64,000 nt of DNA from an uncultured Acidobacteriia bacterium (lineage in GTDB: Bacteria; Acidobacteriota; Terriglobia; Bryobacterales; Bryobacteraceae): the NCBI GenBank assembly GCA_903851195.1, contig CAINNJ010000006.1, positions 1 to 64,000 of the forward strand, in the 5' to 3' direction. Position numbers and translations under genes: made by a program. Shown in pieces: positions 25,758-38,024 of the stretch. The stretch's first letter is position 1. Every line of letters begins with the position of its first letter. Under the pieces are notes generated by a model. The model had not been told where the DNA came from. It saw only the letters and a list, made by a program, of their open reading frames with translations, and made no database searches.

Positions 25758-27180
25758 CAAGCTTCATGAAGAATGTGGCGTGGTGGCCCTCTACGGCCAT
25801 CCCGAAGCGTCAAAGCTGGCGTATTTGTCTTTATACGCACTCCAGCACCGCGGCCAGGAAAGCGCGGGCATTTCGAGCAGCGACGGAAAAGTGATCCATA
25901 CGACGAAGTCGATGGGCCATGTTTCCGATATTTTCACGAACGACGTGCTGCGGGGGCTGCCGGGATCGATGGCGATCGGGCACACTCGTTATTCCACGGC
26001 GGGCGACACCGTGGCGCGCAACGCGCAGCCGTTTTCCGTGCACTGCAATAAGGGCCGGATCGCGGTGGCGCACAACGGCAACATCACCAACGCGACGGAA
26101 CTTCGGAAAGAACTGGAAGACCGCGGGTCGATTTTTCAGGCGACCAGCGACACCGAAGTGATTCTGCATCTGGTGGCGCATTCGCGGGAGAAGACGCTGG
26201 CGGGGGCGCTGCGGGATGCGCTGCTGCAGCTGGAAGGCGCGTTTTCGCTGGTGTTTCTGGCGCAGGACCGGATTATCGTTGCGCGGGATCCGTACGGCTT
26301 CCGTCCGCTGGCGATGGGGCAACTGGAAGTGGGCGGGGCGCAGGCGCATGTGTTTGCGTCCGAGACCTGCGCGTTCGACCTGTTGAACGCGGTGTACATG
26401 AACGATGTGCAGCCGGGTGAGATGGTGATCGTGGGGCCGGAGGGCGTGACGCGGGAACGGTTCGCGCCGGAGAAGCCTCGTTCGCAGTGCGTATTCGAAC
26501 ATGTGTATTTCGCGCGGCCGGATTCGCTGGTGTTCGGGCGTTCGGTGCAGACATCGCGGGAGATGATGGGCGTGCTGCTGGCGCGGGAGGCTCCGGCGGA
26601 TGCCGACATCGTGGTGCCGGTGCCGGATTCGGGGAATGCGGCGGCGCTGGGGTATTCGGGCGAGTCCGGATTGCCGTACCGGCAGGCGCTGATTCGCAAC
26701 CACTATGTGGGCCGCACGTTCATTGAGCCCTCGCAGGCGATTCGCGATTTCGGCGTGAAGCTGAAGCTGAATCCGATCCGCAGTCTGCTGGAAGGCAAGA
26801 GCGTGATCCTGGTGGACGATTCGATCGTGCGCGGGACGACGAGCCGGAAGATTGTGCGCATGGTGCGGCAGGCGGGTGCGCGCGAGGTGCATCTGCGTAT
26901 TTCCTGTCCGCCAACGGTATCGCCGTGTTTTTATGGCGTGGATACGCCGAACAAGAGCGAACTGATCGCGGCGAACAATTCGATTGAAGAGATCCGGCGG
27001 TTTATCGAGGCGGATTCGCTGGCTTATCTTTCGATGGGCGGGCTGAAGCGCGCGGTGGCGGAAGATCCGCAGAATACAGGAAAAGGCGAGTATTGCTATG
27101 CCTGTTATACGGGGAATTATCCGACCGATTTCGTGAATATCGATCAGCTGGTGCGCGCGGGCAAAAAAGCCGGCAGTTAG
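25750..27180 (+). CDS. purF: Amidophosphoribosyltransferase
   Basis: PurF makes phosphoribosylamine from PRPP and glutamine, the first committed purine step. The 476-residue precursor begins [16 protein letters not shown], so a short propeptide would be removed to expose the N-terminal nucleophile Cys. [25 protein letters not shown] and AHNGNITN belong to the glutaminase half. [18 protein letters not shown] is the PRPP-binding loop. Cys residues in [10 protein letters not shown] and [11 protein letters not shown] suit the iron-sulfur form of Bacillus type. It is the last purine gene; an exported amidohydrolase follows after three bases. Confidence 0.97.
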   Translation: MFDKLHEECGVVALYGHPEASKLAYLSLYALQHRGQESAGISSSDGKVIHTTKSMGHVSDIFTNDVLRGLPGSMAIGHTRYSTAGDTVARNAQPFSVHCNKGRIAVAHNGNITNATELRKELEDRGSIFQATSDTEVILHLVAHSREKTLAGALRDALLQLEGAFSLVFLAQDRIIVARDPYGFRPLAMGQLEVGGAQAHVFASETCAFDLLNAVYMNDVQPGEMVIVGPEGVTRERFAPEKPRSQCVFEHVYFARPDSLVFGRSVQTSREMMGVLLAREAPADADIVVPVPDSGNAAALGYSGESGLPYRQALIRNHYVGRTFIEPSQAIRDFGVKLKLNPIRSLLEGKSVILVDDSIVRGTTSRKIVRMVRQAGAREVHLRISCPPTVSPCFYGVDTPNKSELIAANNSIEEIRRFIEADSLAYLSMGGLKRAVAEDPQNTGKGEYCYACYTGNYPTDFVNIDQLVRAGKKAGS

Positions 27181-27183
27181 TTT

Positions 27184-28584
27184 ATGCGTTTTCTGGCGGT
27201 GGTGTTGCTTGCCGGGCTGGCCTCTTCGGCTTACGCTCAGCAGTTCGACCTCGTGGTGGCGAACGGACATGTCATGGACCCGGAATCGGGGCTGGACGCG
27301 GTCCGGAATATCGGCATCACGGGCGGTAAAATCCGGGCCATTTCGAAGAACCCACTGCGCGGCAAGGAGACCATCGACGCCAAAGGGCTGGTGGTGTCGC
27401 CGGGCTTCATCGATCTTCATTCCCACGGACAGGACGACGAGAATTACCGGTTCAAAGCCCGGGACGGCGTGACCACGGCGCTCGAGATGGAAGTGGGCGC
27501 GTGGCCGGTGGATGCCTGGTATAAGGCGCGCGAGGGCAAGGCGCTGGTGAATTTCGGCGCGACGGCGGGGCACATTCCGGCGCAGATGTCCGTAATGCAC
27601 GATACCGGCACGTTTCTGCCGCGCGACAACGCGGTGAGCCGCGCGACCACGAAGGCCGAGGCGCGGCAGATTTACGAGGACGTCAAGCAGGGGCTGAGCC
27701 AGGGCGCGCTGGGGATCGGGATGGGAATCGCCTATTTCCCGAAGGCCACGCGCGAGGAAATCTACGATCTTTTCACGCTTTCCGCGGAAAAGCATGCGCC
27801 GATTTATGTGCATATGCGGAATCCGGGGCCGGTGGAACCGGGCGTGGTGGATTCGCTGCAGGAAATGCTGGGAAATGCGGCGGCGACGGGCGCGTCGGTG
27901 CATATCGTCCACATCCCGAGCATGGCGTTCCGGCAGACGCCGCTGGCGCTCGACATGATCGACGGGGCGAAGAAGCGCGGGCTGGACGTCACGACCGAGT
28001 GCTATCCGTATACGGCCGGGATGACGGAGTTGCAGAGCGCGATTTTCGATCCGGGCTGGCAGGAGCGGCTGGCGATTTCTTATGGCGACCTGCAGTGGAC
28101 GGCGACGGGCGAGCGGCTGACGGAAGAGACGTTTAAGAAGTATCGCGCGCAGGGCGGGCTGGCGGTGCTGCATCATATGCCGGAGAACGTGGTGAAGCTG
28201 GCGGTGACGCATCCGGGCGTGATGATCGCGAGCGACGGGCTGAACATCGGGGGCAAGGGGCATCCGCGTTCGGCGGGGACGTATTCGCGTGTGCTGGCGC
28301 GGTATGTGCGGGAGCAGCGGGCGCTGTCTTTGATGGAGGCGCTGCGCAAGATGACGATTCTTCCGGCGCAGCGTTTGAATTTGAGTTCTATCGGACGGAT
28401 TAAGGTGGGCGCGGATGCCGATATTACGGTGTTCGATCCGGCGCATGTGGAGGATAAGGCCACGTACGAGAATCCGGCGGTGTATGCGGAGGGGATTCCG
28501 TATGTGCTGGTGAACGGCGTGCCGGTGGTGCGGAACGGGCAGTTACAGGGCGGGGTTTTCCCCGGACGCGGTCTGCGCCGATAG
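27184..28584 (+). CDS. Exported N-acyl-D-amino-acid deacylase-like amidohydrolase
   Basis: 466 residues with a signal peptide (MRFLAVVLLAGLASSAYAQ). The amidohydrolase (TIM-barrel, metal-dependent) fold shows GLVVSPGFIDLHSHG with the HxH metal motif, later His residues in YVHMRNPG and VHIVHIPS, and an Asp in MIASDGLNIGG. The overall shape matches D-aminoacylases and N-acyl-D-glutamate/aspartate deacylases, which release amino acids from N-acyl-D forms. The natural substrate here could be a peptidoglycan-derived compound. It starts three bases after purF, so it may be read from the purine operon although its product leaves the cytoplasm. Confidence 0.9.
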   Translation: MRFLAVVLLAGLASSAYAQQFDLVVANGHVMDPESGLDAVRNIGITGGKIRAISKNPLRGKETIDAKGLVVSPGFIDLHSHGQDDENYRFKARDGVTTALEMEVGAWPVDAWYKAREGKALVNFGATAGHIPAQMSVMHDTGTFLPRDNAVSRATTKAEARQIYEDVKQGLSQGALGIGMGIAYFPKATREEIYDLFTLSAEKHAPIYVHMRNPGPVEPGVVDSLQEMLGNAAATGASVHIVHIPSMAFRQTPLALDMIDGAKKRGLDVTTECYPYTAGMTELQSAIFDPGWQERLAISYGDLQWTATGERLTEETFKKYRAQGGLAVLHHMPENVVKLAVTHPGVMIASDGLNIGGKGHPRSAGTYSRVLARYVREQRALSLMEALRKMTILPAQRLNLSSIGRIKVGADADITVFDPAHVEDKATYENPAVYAEGIPYVLVNGVPVVRNGQLQGGVFPGRGLRR

Positions 28585-28929
28585 CAGTTCGACGGCCTGG
28601 CGGACGTTGGTTTTCCAGTCTTCGTAAAGATATTCGTCGACCGTGATGCGGATGGGATGGACCACGTCGTCGGCGGTCACCCAGATCATGTAGTCCTCGG
28701 AGTAGGTGTCTTTTTGCGTTTCGATTTCGACGTCGCCGGGGAAGAAGGCGCGAAGTTCGTTATCGATTTTTTCGCATTCGGGGGTGCGGATTTGTCCCAT
28801 GGGGTGGATGTAAGAGATCAGGATAGCGTGCGGGGGGAGGGCTCCGTCCAAGAACGTTGCAACTGCCGAGTACGTGGGGTGGGTTGATGAAATGCTCGTG
28901 CCCGTGATTCCGAAGATGGGATCGTTCAT
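28543..28929 (-). CDS. Hypothetical protein, acidic, unknown family
   Basis: From ATG 28929 (MNDPIFGITG) 128 residues follow. I do not recognise the family. The core IDNELRAFFPGDVEIETQKD, then YMIWVTADDVVHPIRITVDEYLYEDW, suggests an alpha/beta fold rich in acidic residues; no signal or membrane segment is seen. The last 14 codons overlap the end of the deacylase gene on the other strand. The gene belongs to the more AT-rich accessory stretch that includes the TcmP pair. Confidence 0.6.
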   Translation of the reverse strand: MNDPIFGITGTSISSTHPTYSAVATFLDGALPPHAILISYIHPMGQIRTPECEKIDNELRAFFPGDVEIETQKDTYSEDYMIWVTADDVVHPIRITVDEYLYEDWKTNVRQAVELLSAQTASGENPAL

Positions 28930-29011
28930 GCCGTCTTGAGGCACGCCGCGTTACGACGTTGATGTCAAAGTCCTTATCATGACTCGCGGTCATGGCATGC
29001 CCTGCGAAGCT

Positions 29012-29821
29012 TCAGGCAATCGCCAACTGCACCAGCCCGCCCTCGATTTCCAGGGCGTGCTGAAGCCTTAACCTCGTGGGCAGCACTGGATTCTCTGGCC
29101 GACGCGGGAATCCATCATAGGTTCTGCCGCGAAGCATTCGCCCAGCGGCTTTCTTGCGCACGCCGCCCCACTGCTTGAAAAAGAACGGGACCCCGGCGGC
29201 AGTGCATTGCTCTCGGATTGAAAGCACCCAAGACTCTTTCATCGGTCTGGCGCCAGGACCGCTTTCGCCACCGACAATGACCCATGAGATCCCCTGCAAC
29301 GAAATCTTCCCCAAGTCCTCGAGCAGCGGCTCTACGGACAGAAAACGAACGGCTGCAGGTGTCTCCTGCAAATTGGCAATTCTTGGCAAACCGTATTTCC
29401 GATCTTCTACGGAAACGCCCCACCAGATATGATCGTCGCCCGCAGCCTCCCGCAGCGCACCGGAAAGCAGTTCCCGCATCCGCTCGGAGCGTTTGGTGAG
29501 GACTTGGTAGGTATGCCAGCGCGCAAGCTGCATCGTGGCGACCACCCGCGAGATATATGGAAGCGGCACGCCGTCCTGAAACAAGTCGCTCATCGAATTG
29601 ACGAAAATCATACGTGGCTCGCTCCACCGTAATGGCTCCCCAAGCTTCTGATGAACAAGCCGCAAATCGAACCCTTGCTCGAAGGGATGCCCCTTCACAC
29701 CTCGGAATCGCTCGGAGAATCGTTCCGCATAGCAGTGCTTGCACCCGGGACTGATTTTGGTGCAGCCGCGTACAGGGTTCCATGTTGCATCGGTCCATTC
29801 AATTTTCGAATCCAGTGACAT
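29012..29821 (-). CDS. DUF5131 (phage Gp37/Gp68-type) three-Cys-motif protein
   Basis: 269 residues. The N-terminus IEWTDATWNPVRGC...PGCKHCYAE is the family hallmark: three Cys at residues 20, 27 and 30 (Cx6Cx2C) that resemble a radical-SAM-like cluster site without the canonical CxxxCxxC spacing. Other landmarks are MIFVNSMSDLFQDGVP, QVLTKRSERM, WWGVSVEDR, FLSVEPLLEDLG and WVIVGGESGPGARPM, then FFFKQWGG. Members occur in phages and mobile islands, usually next to TcmP, which is the gene directly upstream here (seven bases). The biochemical role is not established. The last 35 residues diverge from the typical end. Confidence 0.92.
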   Translation of the reverse strand: MSLDSKIEWTDATWNPVRGCTKISPGCKHCYAERFSERFRGVKGHPFEQGFDLRLVHQKLGEPLRWSEPRMIFVNSMSDLFQDGVPLPYISRVVATMQLARWHTYQVLTKRSERMRELLSGALREAAGDDHIWWGVSVEDRKYGLPRIANLQETPAAVRFLSVEPLLEDLGKISLQGISWVIVGGESGPGARPMKESWVLSIREQCTAAGVPFFFKQWGGVRKKAAGRMLRGRTYDGFPRRPENPVLPTRLRLQHALEIEGGLVQLAIA

Positions 29822-29828
29822 CGTCTTT

Positions 29829-30677
29829 CTACCAATTGAAGCCGGTCTGATCGGTACTGTACTTCAGAACATCGTCCCAGAATTCATACGCTCTCACGTG
29901 TCTTGAGAATAGCGCGAGATAGTATAGATGCAAATTCTTCTCATCGGACCTGACCTGCTTCATCCGGTCCAAAGGCGACTTGAGGTACTGAAGAGATTCC
30001 ATGCTGGAAGAAAATTCGGTGGCCAGAAACTGCCTGAATTCTCCCTTGCGGGTGCCGATTGCCCTCCAACGATCCCTCCACGCGGTGTTGCCGAGTGCCT
30101 CATCGATCTTTGTCGAGTTGCCATCGACGTAATGATCATAATTGCGGCCGGCATCCATTCCGACCGCAAGCAGCACCAAAAAATCCATGAAGTACTTCGA
30201 CAGTCTTCTGATGGTCTCGAACTTAATCCCAAAATCGAACGGGTCCACCATGCAGAGGCTTAACACCTTGTTATTTGCGGACGCCTTCGGAATCTCAGCG
30301 CAAATCTTGTCAATCTCGGCATCGCAGTCGCCTTGGATGTATACAACGTTCGCCATAGGAGCGATTCTTTTGACGCGAGTTCTTAGCGCCTGAAGAAGTT
30401 CCGGGTCTTCCTCACAGAAAATGTACTTATCGAAGGGATCTTCCACTGTCAACGCGATCAGCGGTGAGCCCTTCAGGAAAGTGTTTGTACCGGCAATCCT
30501 ACTGTATCCGGCTCCGGAATACAGGTCTATATAGACCCGCTGATCCCACTTCTTTTTCATGCCCGTGGCGAACAACTTGTCGTAAAGGCCGATCAGGCGG
30601 TATTTTGTCTCCGCCCAGCGGCGAACTTCAGGGCATGGCAGCCCATCATTTCCTTCCGGGAAACCACCAGGTTCCAT
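29829..30677 (-). CDS. tcmP: Three-Cys-motif partner protein TcmP
   Basis: 282 residues from ATG 30677 (a GTG at 30680 is equally possible). The fold looks like a class I methyltransferase/nucleotide-binding Rossmann domain: YIDLYSGAGYSRI in place of motif I, IFCEEDPELLQALRTRV as strand 2, VVYIQGDCD as strand 3, and LCMVDPFDFGIKFETIRRLS as a motif-IV-like DPF strand. The N-terminal helix WAETKYRLIGLYDKLF is typical of TcmP. It is coupled to the DUF5131 gene, the usual partner. Base composition is clearly richer in A and T than the flanks, which suggests horizontal transfer. Activity is unknown. Confidence 0.9.
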   Translation of the reverse strand: MEPGGFPEGNDGLPCPEVRRWAETKYRLIGLYDKLFATGMKKKWDQRVYIDLYSGAGYSRIAGTNTFLKGSPLIALTVEDPFDKYIFCEEDPELLQALRTRVKRIAPMANVVYIQGDCDAEIDKICAEIPKASANNKVLSLCMVDPFDFGIKFETIRRLSKYFMDFLVLLAVGMDAGRNYDHYVDGNSTKIDEALGNTAWRDRWRAIGTRKGEFRQFLATEFSSSMESLQYLKSPLDRMKQVRSDEKNLHLYYLALFSRHVRAYEFWDDVLKYSTDQTGFNW

Positions 30678-30805
30678 CACTGATAAAACATTCTACGCCC
30701 TCTGCGTTTCAAAACTACAAATACGACAATTTTCTCCTCCGAAGAAAAATGTCCGGAACCAATTGCGGGGCGTCGGTAGTGGCTGGGTCTCGAGAAGGAC
30801 CCGCA

Positions 30806-31054
30806 CTATTCGAATTCGCCTTTGAGCCAGGCTTCGAGTTCTTCGTCCGTCTGGGGACCAACATGCCAGTTGGGATCCCGAATAATGATCTTGTCTTTCA
30901 TGGTTCCGAATCTGCGCGGCTTCGGCCGGACGGATCGCGTGGGGACGAGGTCGACGACAGGCTCTCCATCCCGGCAGATGGTGATTTCCTCGCCATCGAG
31001 AACAGTTTGCACCAGTTTACCGAGATCTCCTGCGTCGGTCAGGTTTACGGTCAT
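30806..31054 (-). CDS. Phd/YefM-type antitoxin, no adjacent toxin
   Basis: The start at 31054 follows a GGGGAG site; 82 residues result. The N-terminal prevent-host-death fold is visible: MTVNLTDAGDLGKLVQTVLDGEEITICRDGEPVVDLVP. The tail TDEELEAWLKGEFE would wrap a toxin. A PIN or Doc/RelE toxin normally follows within a few bases, but here the next 125 bases are non-coding and lead to tcmP. It may be an orphan repressor or the scar left where an island entered. Confidence 0.87.
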   Translation of the reverse strand: MTVNLTDAGDLGKLVQTVLDGEEITICRDGEPVVDLVPTRSVRPKPRRFGTMKDKIIIRDPNWHVGPQTDEELEAWLKGEFE

Positions 31055-31093
31055 ATGCTCCCCTGAGGCCATTGTAGCCATGATTAATGGATC

Positions 31094-32479
31094 CTATTTC
31101 CTCCGCTTTTTCCCCTTGTGTCCGGCCGGCACCGGATAGCCGCCCTTCACCGCTTCGTCCGGCATCGTGACGTCCATCTTGCTGAGGATGCGGTCCCGCA
31201 CCCAGTGCGGGTCCCACCATTCCACCGCGTTCACCTGCACGCCATCCACCTGCATGGTGAAGTGCAAATGGTCCCCGCCCGCCAGGCCGGTCATGCCGGT
31301 CTTCCCAATAATCTGGCCCTTTTTCACCATGTCGCCCTTCTTTACCAGGAACTCGCTCAGGTGGCCGTAAATCGTCTGGAGACCGAAACCATGGTCGATC
31401 AGAATGCAGTTGCCGTAGATGCCGAGACGTTCGGCGAACAGCACGCGCCCGTCATTGGAAGCCGGAATCGGGGTGTGGGAGACCTTGGCGAGGTCGAAGC
31501 CGAGGTGCGTCTGCTCATCCACTTTCTTGCCCTGCCATGTGTACGTGCGGTCGTCGGCGAAGCGGGATTCCACGGTGGAATCGACCATGGGGAGGAAGGC
31601 GCCGGTCCAGAGGAATTTCTGTTCGGTCTGGAAACGGAGGTCGGCGAGCGTCTTGTTGTTCTGCTTGCGCATCTCCTGGTTGATCTGAATAAAACGCTGC
31701 ACCAGATCGCCCTTCAGTTTGCCTTCCGGATCGATGCCGTTCACCATCCGTTCCAGATTCATGGATTCGAGCGCGATGGTGCTCTTGCGGAACTGCTTCG
31801 GGAACACTTTGTACCAGAAACCCGCTTTGGCCGTGGCGCCGGTAGGATTGCCGGCGAAGACCGAGATCGGCGTATCCGTCGGCAGTGACCAAAAGAGCGC
31901 GAAGAGGCTGAAGTACTGGCCTGGATGATTGGGCAGGGGGAAACTGCGGAAGGTCTGGTCGCCGACTTTGACGCCGGCCTCGGTCCAGGCGCCGGAGGGC
32001 GTGAAAGTCACCATCTCCGTGCCGCCCTGATTGATGTAGTGCTGGACGCCGTCTGCCACCACCTGCGGGGGCGCGGTCATCACGTCCACGTCGAAGGCGA
32101 TGCTGTCGCTCTTGCCGCGAAAGTCGTTGGAAACGGCCGCCACCACCACACGCGCTTTGCCGTCATGCAGTTCGGGCGCGGTCTGCTTGCCGATCTTCAC
32201 GTTCAGGTCGGTGGCGGGCACGTTGCGCTTCGGGAAGAAGCTCTGTTCCTTGGCCTGAAAGACGCGGCTTTCGTGGGATTTGCCGTCCTGCTGCACGTCC
32301 ACGGTGATCCAGCGAACGCCGTGGGAATTTTCCGCGTGAATATGAAGAGGTGTTTCAAAGCCGATGACCTTCGGCGCCGGATCGACCTTCAGAGCGGTGT
32401 TGGTCGAGAGAACAAGTAAACTCAGCGGAAACATCGCCAGTAAGACGACGACAGCCACGATCGCAAGGATGATTTTCAA
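31094..32479 (-). CDS. M23/LytM-type metallopeptidase with N-terminal anchor
   Basis: 461 residues. A single N-terminal membrane segment (about residues 3-26) would anchor it in the inner membrane. Residues 30-330 form beta-rich domains of unknown role. The LytM domain is C-terminal: THLGFDLA supplies the first zinc His and Asp, GNCILIDHGFGLQTIYGHLSEF the core, and GGDHLHFTM the HxH pair. An intact site implies cleavage of peptidoglycan cross-bridges, or an envelope scaffold role. The end GHKGKKRRK is strongly basic. It lies 15 bases downstream of the S9 peptidase gene. Confidence 0.92.
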   Translation of the reverse strand: MKIILAIVAVVVLLAMFPLSLLVLSTNTALKVDPAPKVIGFETPLHIHAENSHGVRWITVDVQQDGKSHESRVFQAKEQSFFPKRNVPATDLNVKIGKQTAPELHDGKARVVVAAVSNDFRGKSDSIAFDVDVMTAPPQVVADGVQHYINQGGTEMVTFTPSGAWTEAGVKVGDQTFRSFPLPNHPGQYFSLFALFWSLPTDTPISVFAGNPTGATAKAGFWYKVFPKQFRKSTIALESMNLERMVNGIDPEGKLKGDLVQRFIQINQEMRKQNNKTLADLRFQTEQKFLWTGAFLPMVDSTVESRFADDRTYTWQGKKVDEQTHLGFDLAKVSHTPIPASNDGRVLFAERLGIYGNCILIDHGFGLQTIYGHLSEFLVKKGDMVKKGQIIGKTGMTGLAGGDHLHFTMQVDGVQVNAVEWWDPHWVRDRILSKMDVTMPDEAVKGGYPVPAGHKGKKRRK

Positions 32480-32494
32480 GTTATTAATCCGAAG

Positions 32495-34531
32495 TTATTT
32501 CGCGGTCCATTTCCCGACCCAGTCGAGGAATGTCTTATACCAGAGCGCGCTGTTCTGCGGTTTCAGAACCCAGTGTCCTTCATCCGGGAACATCAGCATC
32601 TCCGAGGGCACTTTCTGCATCTGCAGCGCGGTGAAGAGCGCCATGCCCTGGCTGTACGGAATGCGGAAATCGAGTTCGCCGTGGATGACGAGGGTGGGGC
32701 TGCGGAACTCTTTGACGTACTTACTGGGGGACCAGCGGTCGTAGACTTCGGGGTTATCCCAGGGCATGCCGCCGAACTCCCAGGTCGGGAACCAGAGTTC
32801 CTCGGTGGATTCGGCTTCACTGCGCAGATCGTAAACGCCGGCATGGGAGATCAGGCATTTGAAGCGCGTGGTGTGGCCGAGGATCCAGTTGATGAGATAG
32901 CCGCCGTAAGAACCGCCGGCGGCTGCCATGCGGTCGGCATCCACGTAGGGAAGTTTGGCGACATAGTCGGTGACGGCCATCACATCGTCATACGGTTTGC
33001 CGCCCCAGTCCTGATTGATATCGTCGGTGAATTTCTGACCGTAACCGATCGACCCTCGCGGGTTGGGCATCACCACGACGTAGCCCGCGCCGGCCATCAC
33101 CTGCGCGTTCCAGCGATACGTCCAGCTTTCTCCCCACTCGCCCTGCGGACCGCCGTGGATGAGCATGAGGACCGGGTATTTCTTTTTCGGGTCGAAGTCC
33201 GGCGGCTTCACGACGAAACTGTGGATCTGTGTGTTTTCCGCGCCGGCGACCCAGAAATCTTCGAGCGTGGTGAGTTGGTACTGGTTCAGCAGGTCGTCGT
33301 TCAGATGGGTGAGGGCGACGGCCGCACCGCCGTTCGAGGTGGCCTTGCAGATTTCCACGGGGCTGTCGCCGCTCTGGCGGGTGAAGACCAAGGTCTTGCC
33401 GTCGGCGGTGAACTGCAGGTCGTCGAGTGTGTTGCTGCCGGTGACGGCCACACGCACGCCGCCGCCTTCGATGCCGACGAACTGAATGGCCTGGTGGCCG
33501 CGGTCCACGGCGCCGAAGAAGAGACGTTTAGAGTCGGGGGACCAGACGAAGCTTTCGATGGAGCGGTCCACGGCGTCGGTGGGCAGCAGGAGTCTGCCGT
33601 TGGAGCGTTCGAGCACGATGAGCTTCCAGCGGTCGCTTTCGTAGCCGGGGCGCGACTGGGAGCGATAGGCAAGATAGCGGCCGTCCGGCGAGTATTGCGG
33701 TGAGTTATCCGCGCCGGGGTTGCCGGTGATCTTCTGCGCGGCGCCGCCGGTGATGGGGACAACGTAGAGGTCGTTGTTGGTGCTGAGAGCGGGGACGGGG
33801 TCGGCATTCATCGCGAAGCAGACTTCGCGGCTGTCGGGAGAGATGACGTAATCGTCGGGCCCGCCGAGGGAGAACGGGGGCACGATGTGGTCGCCGGGGG
33901 AGAGATCGACGGCCTTGCCATCGGCGAGCGAGATGGAGAGCAGATGGCTGCGGGTTTTGCCCTGCCAGGAGGTCCAGTGGCGATAGAGCAGATTCGTGAT
34001 CAGGCGGGCCTTGACCTTACTGTTCTTCTCGGTTTCGAGTTGTTTGGCGTTGCAGGCGTCGTCGGCGCCGCAGTCCGGGAAGACGTCGCTGAGGACCAGG
34101 AGGTACTTGCCATCGGGGGAGACGATTTCGCCGGAGGCTTCGGTGGAAAGGTGGGTGATCTGAATCTGGCCGGAACCATCGGGGCTCATGCTCCAGATCT
34201 GGGAACTGCCGCCGGAGGTGCCGGTGTAGTAAATGCGCGTGCTGTCGGGCGACCAGCGGGGGCGATCGGCGGAGTCGCTCAGTTTGCGGGGCGTGCCGCC
34301 GGCGAGAGGCACGGTCCAGACACTGTGGGCGGCGCGGTTGTTATCGATGTCGGGCTGGCTGACGCTGAAGGCGACGGTCTTACCGTCGGGGGAAAGCTGG
34401 GGATCGCCGATGCGATGGATGCGAAGAAGGGCGTCGGCGTCGAAGGGGCGCTTCTGGGCGAGAGCATTTTGGCCGAGGAACAGGGGGGATAAAGGGGAGA
34501 ACGCGAGGACCAGCCACGCCAGACTGCGCAT
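32495..34531 (-). CDS. S9-family prolyl oligopeptidase-type peptidase, exported
   Basis: 678 residues with a signal peptide ending NALAQ. Residues 30-400 form a beta-propeller of the WD40/TolB-like kind (repeated PDGKTVAFSVSQPD, SPDSTRIYYTG, SPDGRYLAYRSQ units), and the C-terminal part is an alpha/beta hydrolase. The nucleophile Ser is in GGSYGGYLINW, the Asp in HGELDFRIPY, the His in DEGHWVLK. Acylaminoacyl-peptidase-type S9C enzymes cleave short peptides that fit the propeller tunnel. It and the LytM gene share a strand and are probably co-transcribed. Confidence 0.93.
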   Translation of the reverse strand: MRSLAWLVLAFSPLSPLFLGQNALAQKRPFDADALLRIHRIGDPQLSPDGKTVAFSVSQPDIDNNRAAHSVWTVPLAGGTPRKLSDSADRPRWSPDSTRIYYTGTSGGSSQIWSMSPDGSGQIQITHLSTEASGEIVSPDGKYLLVLSDVFPDCGADDACNAKQLETEKNSKVKARLITNLLYRHWTSWQGKTRSHLLSISLADGKAVDLSPGDHIVPPFSLGGPDDYVISPDSREVCFAMNADPVPALSTNNDLYVVPITGGAAQKITGNPGADNSPQYSPDGRYLAYRSQSRPGYESDRWKLIVLERSNGRLLLPTDAVDRSIESFVWSPDSKRLFFGAVDRGHQAIQFVGIEGGGVRVAVTGSNTLDDLQFTADGKTLVFTRQSGDSPVEICKATSNGGAAVALTHLNDDLLNQYQLTTLEDFWVAGAENTQIHSFVVKPPDFDPKKKYPVLMLIHGGPQGEWGESWTYRWNAQVMAGAGYVVVMPNPRGSIGYGQKFTDDINQDWGGKPYDDVMAVTDYVAKLPYVDADRMAAAGGSYGGYLINWILGHTTRFKCLISHAGVYDLRSEAESTEELWFPTWEFGGMPWDNPEVYDRWSPSKYVKEFRSPTLVIHGELDFRIPYSQGMALFTALQMQKVPSEMLMFPDEGHWVLKPQNSALWYKTFLDWVGKWTAK

Positions 34532-34603
34532 AGGTTCGATTATCTCGCATGGCGGCGTTCGGGCGGTAACATAACGCCGCGTTCGTCACGCCAAGTCAAC
34601 ACA

Positions 34604-34609
34604 TAGAAT
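34604..34609 (+). promoter_or_regulatory. Possible -10 element of the DUF1592-DUF1552 operon
   Basis: TAGAAT, with a predicted start of transcription near 34616, sits 22 bases before the ATG at 34632. This supports 34632 over 34608 as the start of translation. No clear -35. Confidence 0.35.
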
Positions 34610-34631
34610 GGTGTACGAATTCGTTGAGGGG

Positions 34632-38020
<3,389 letters not shown>

Positions 38021-38024
<4 letters not shown>

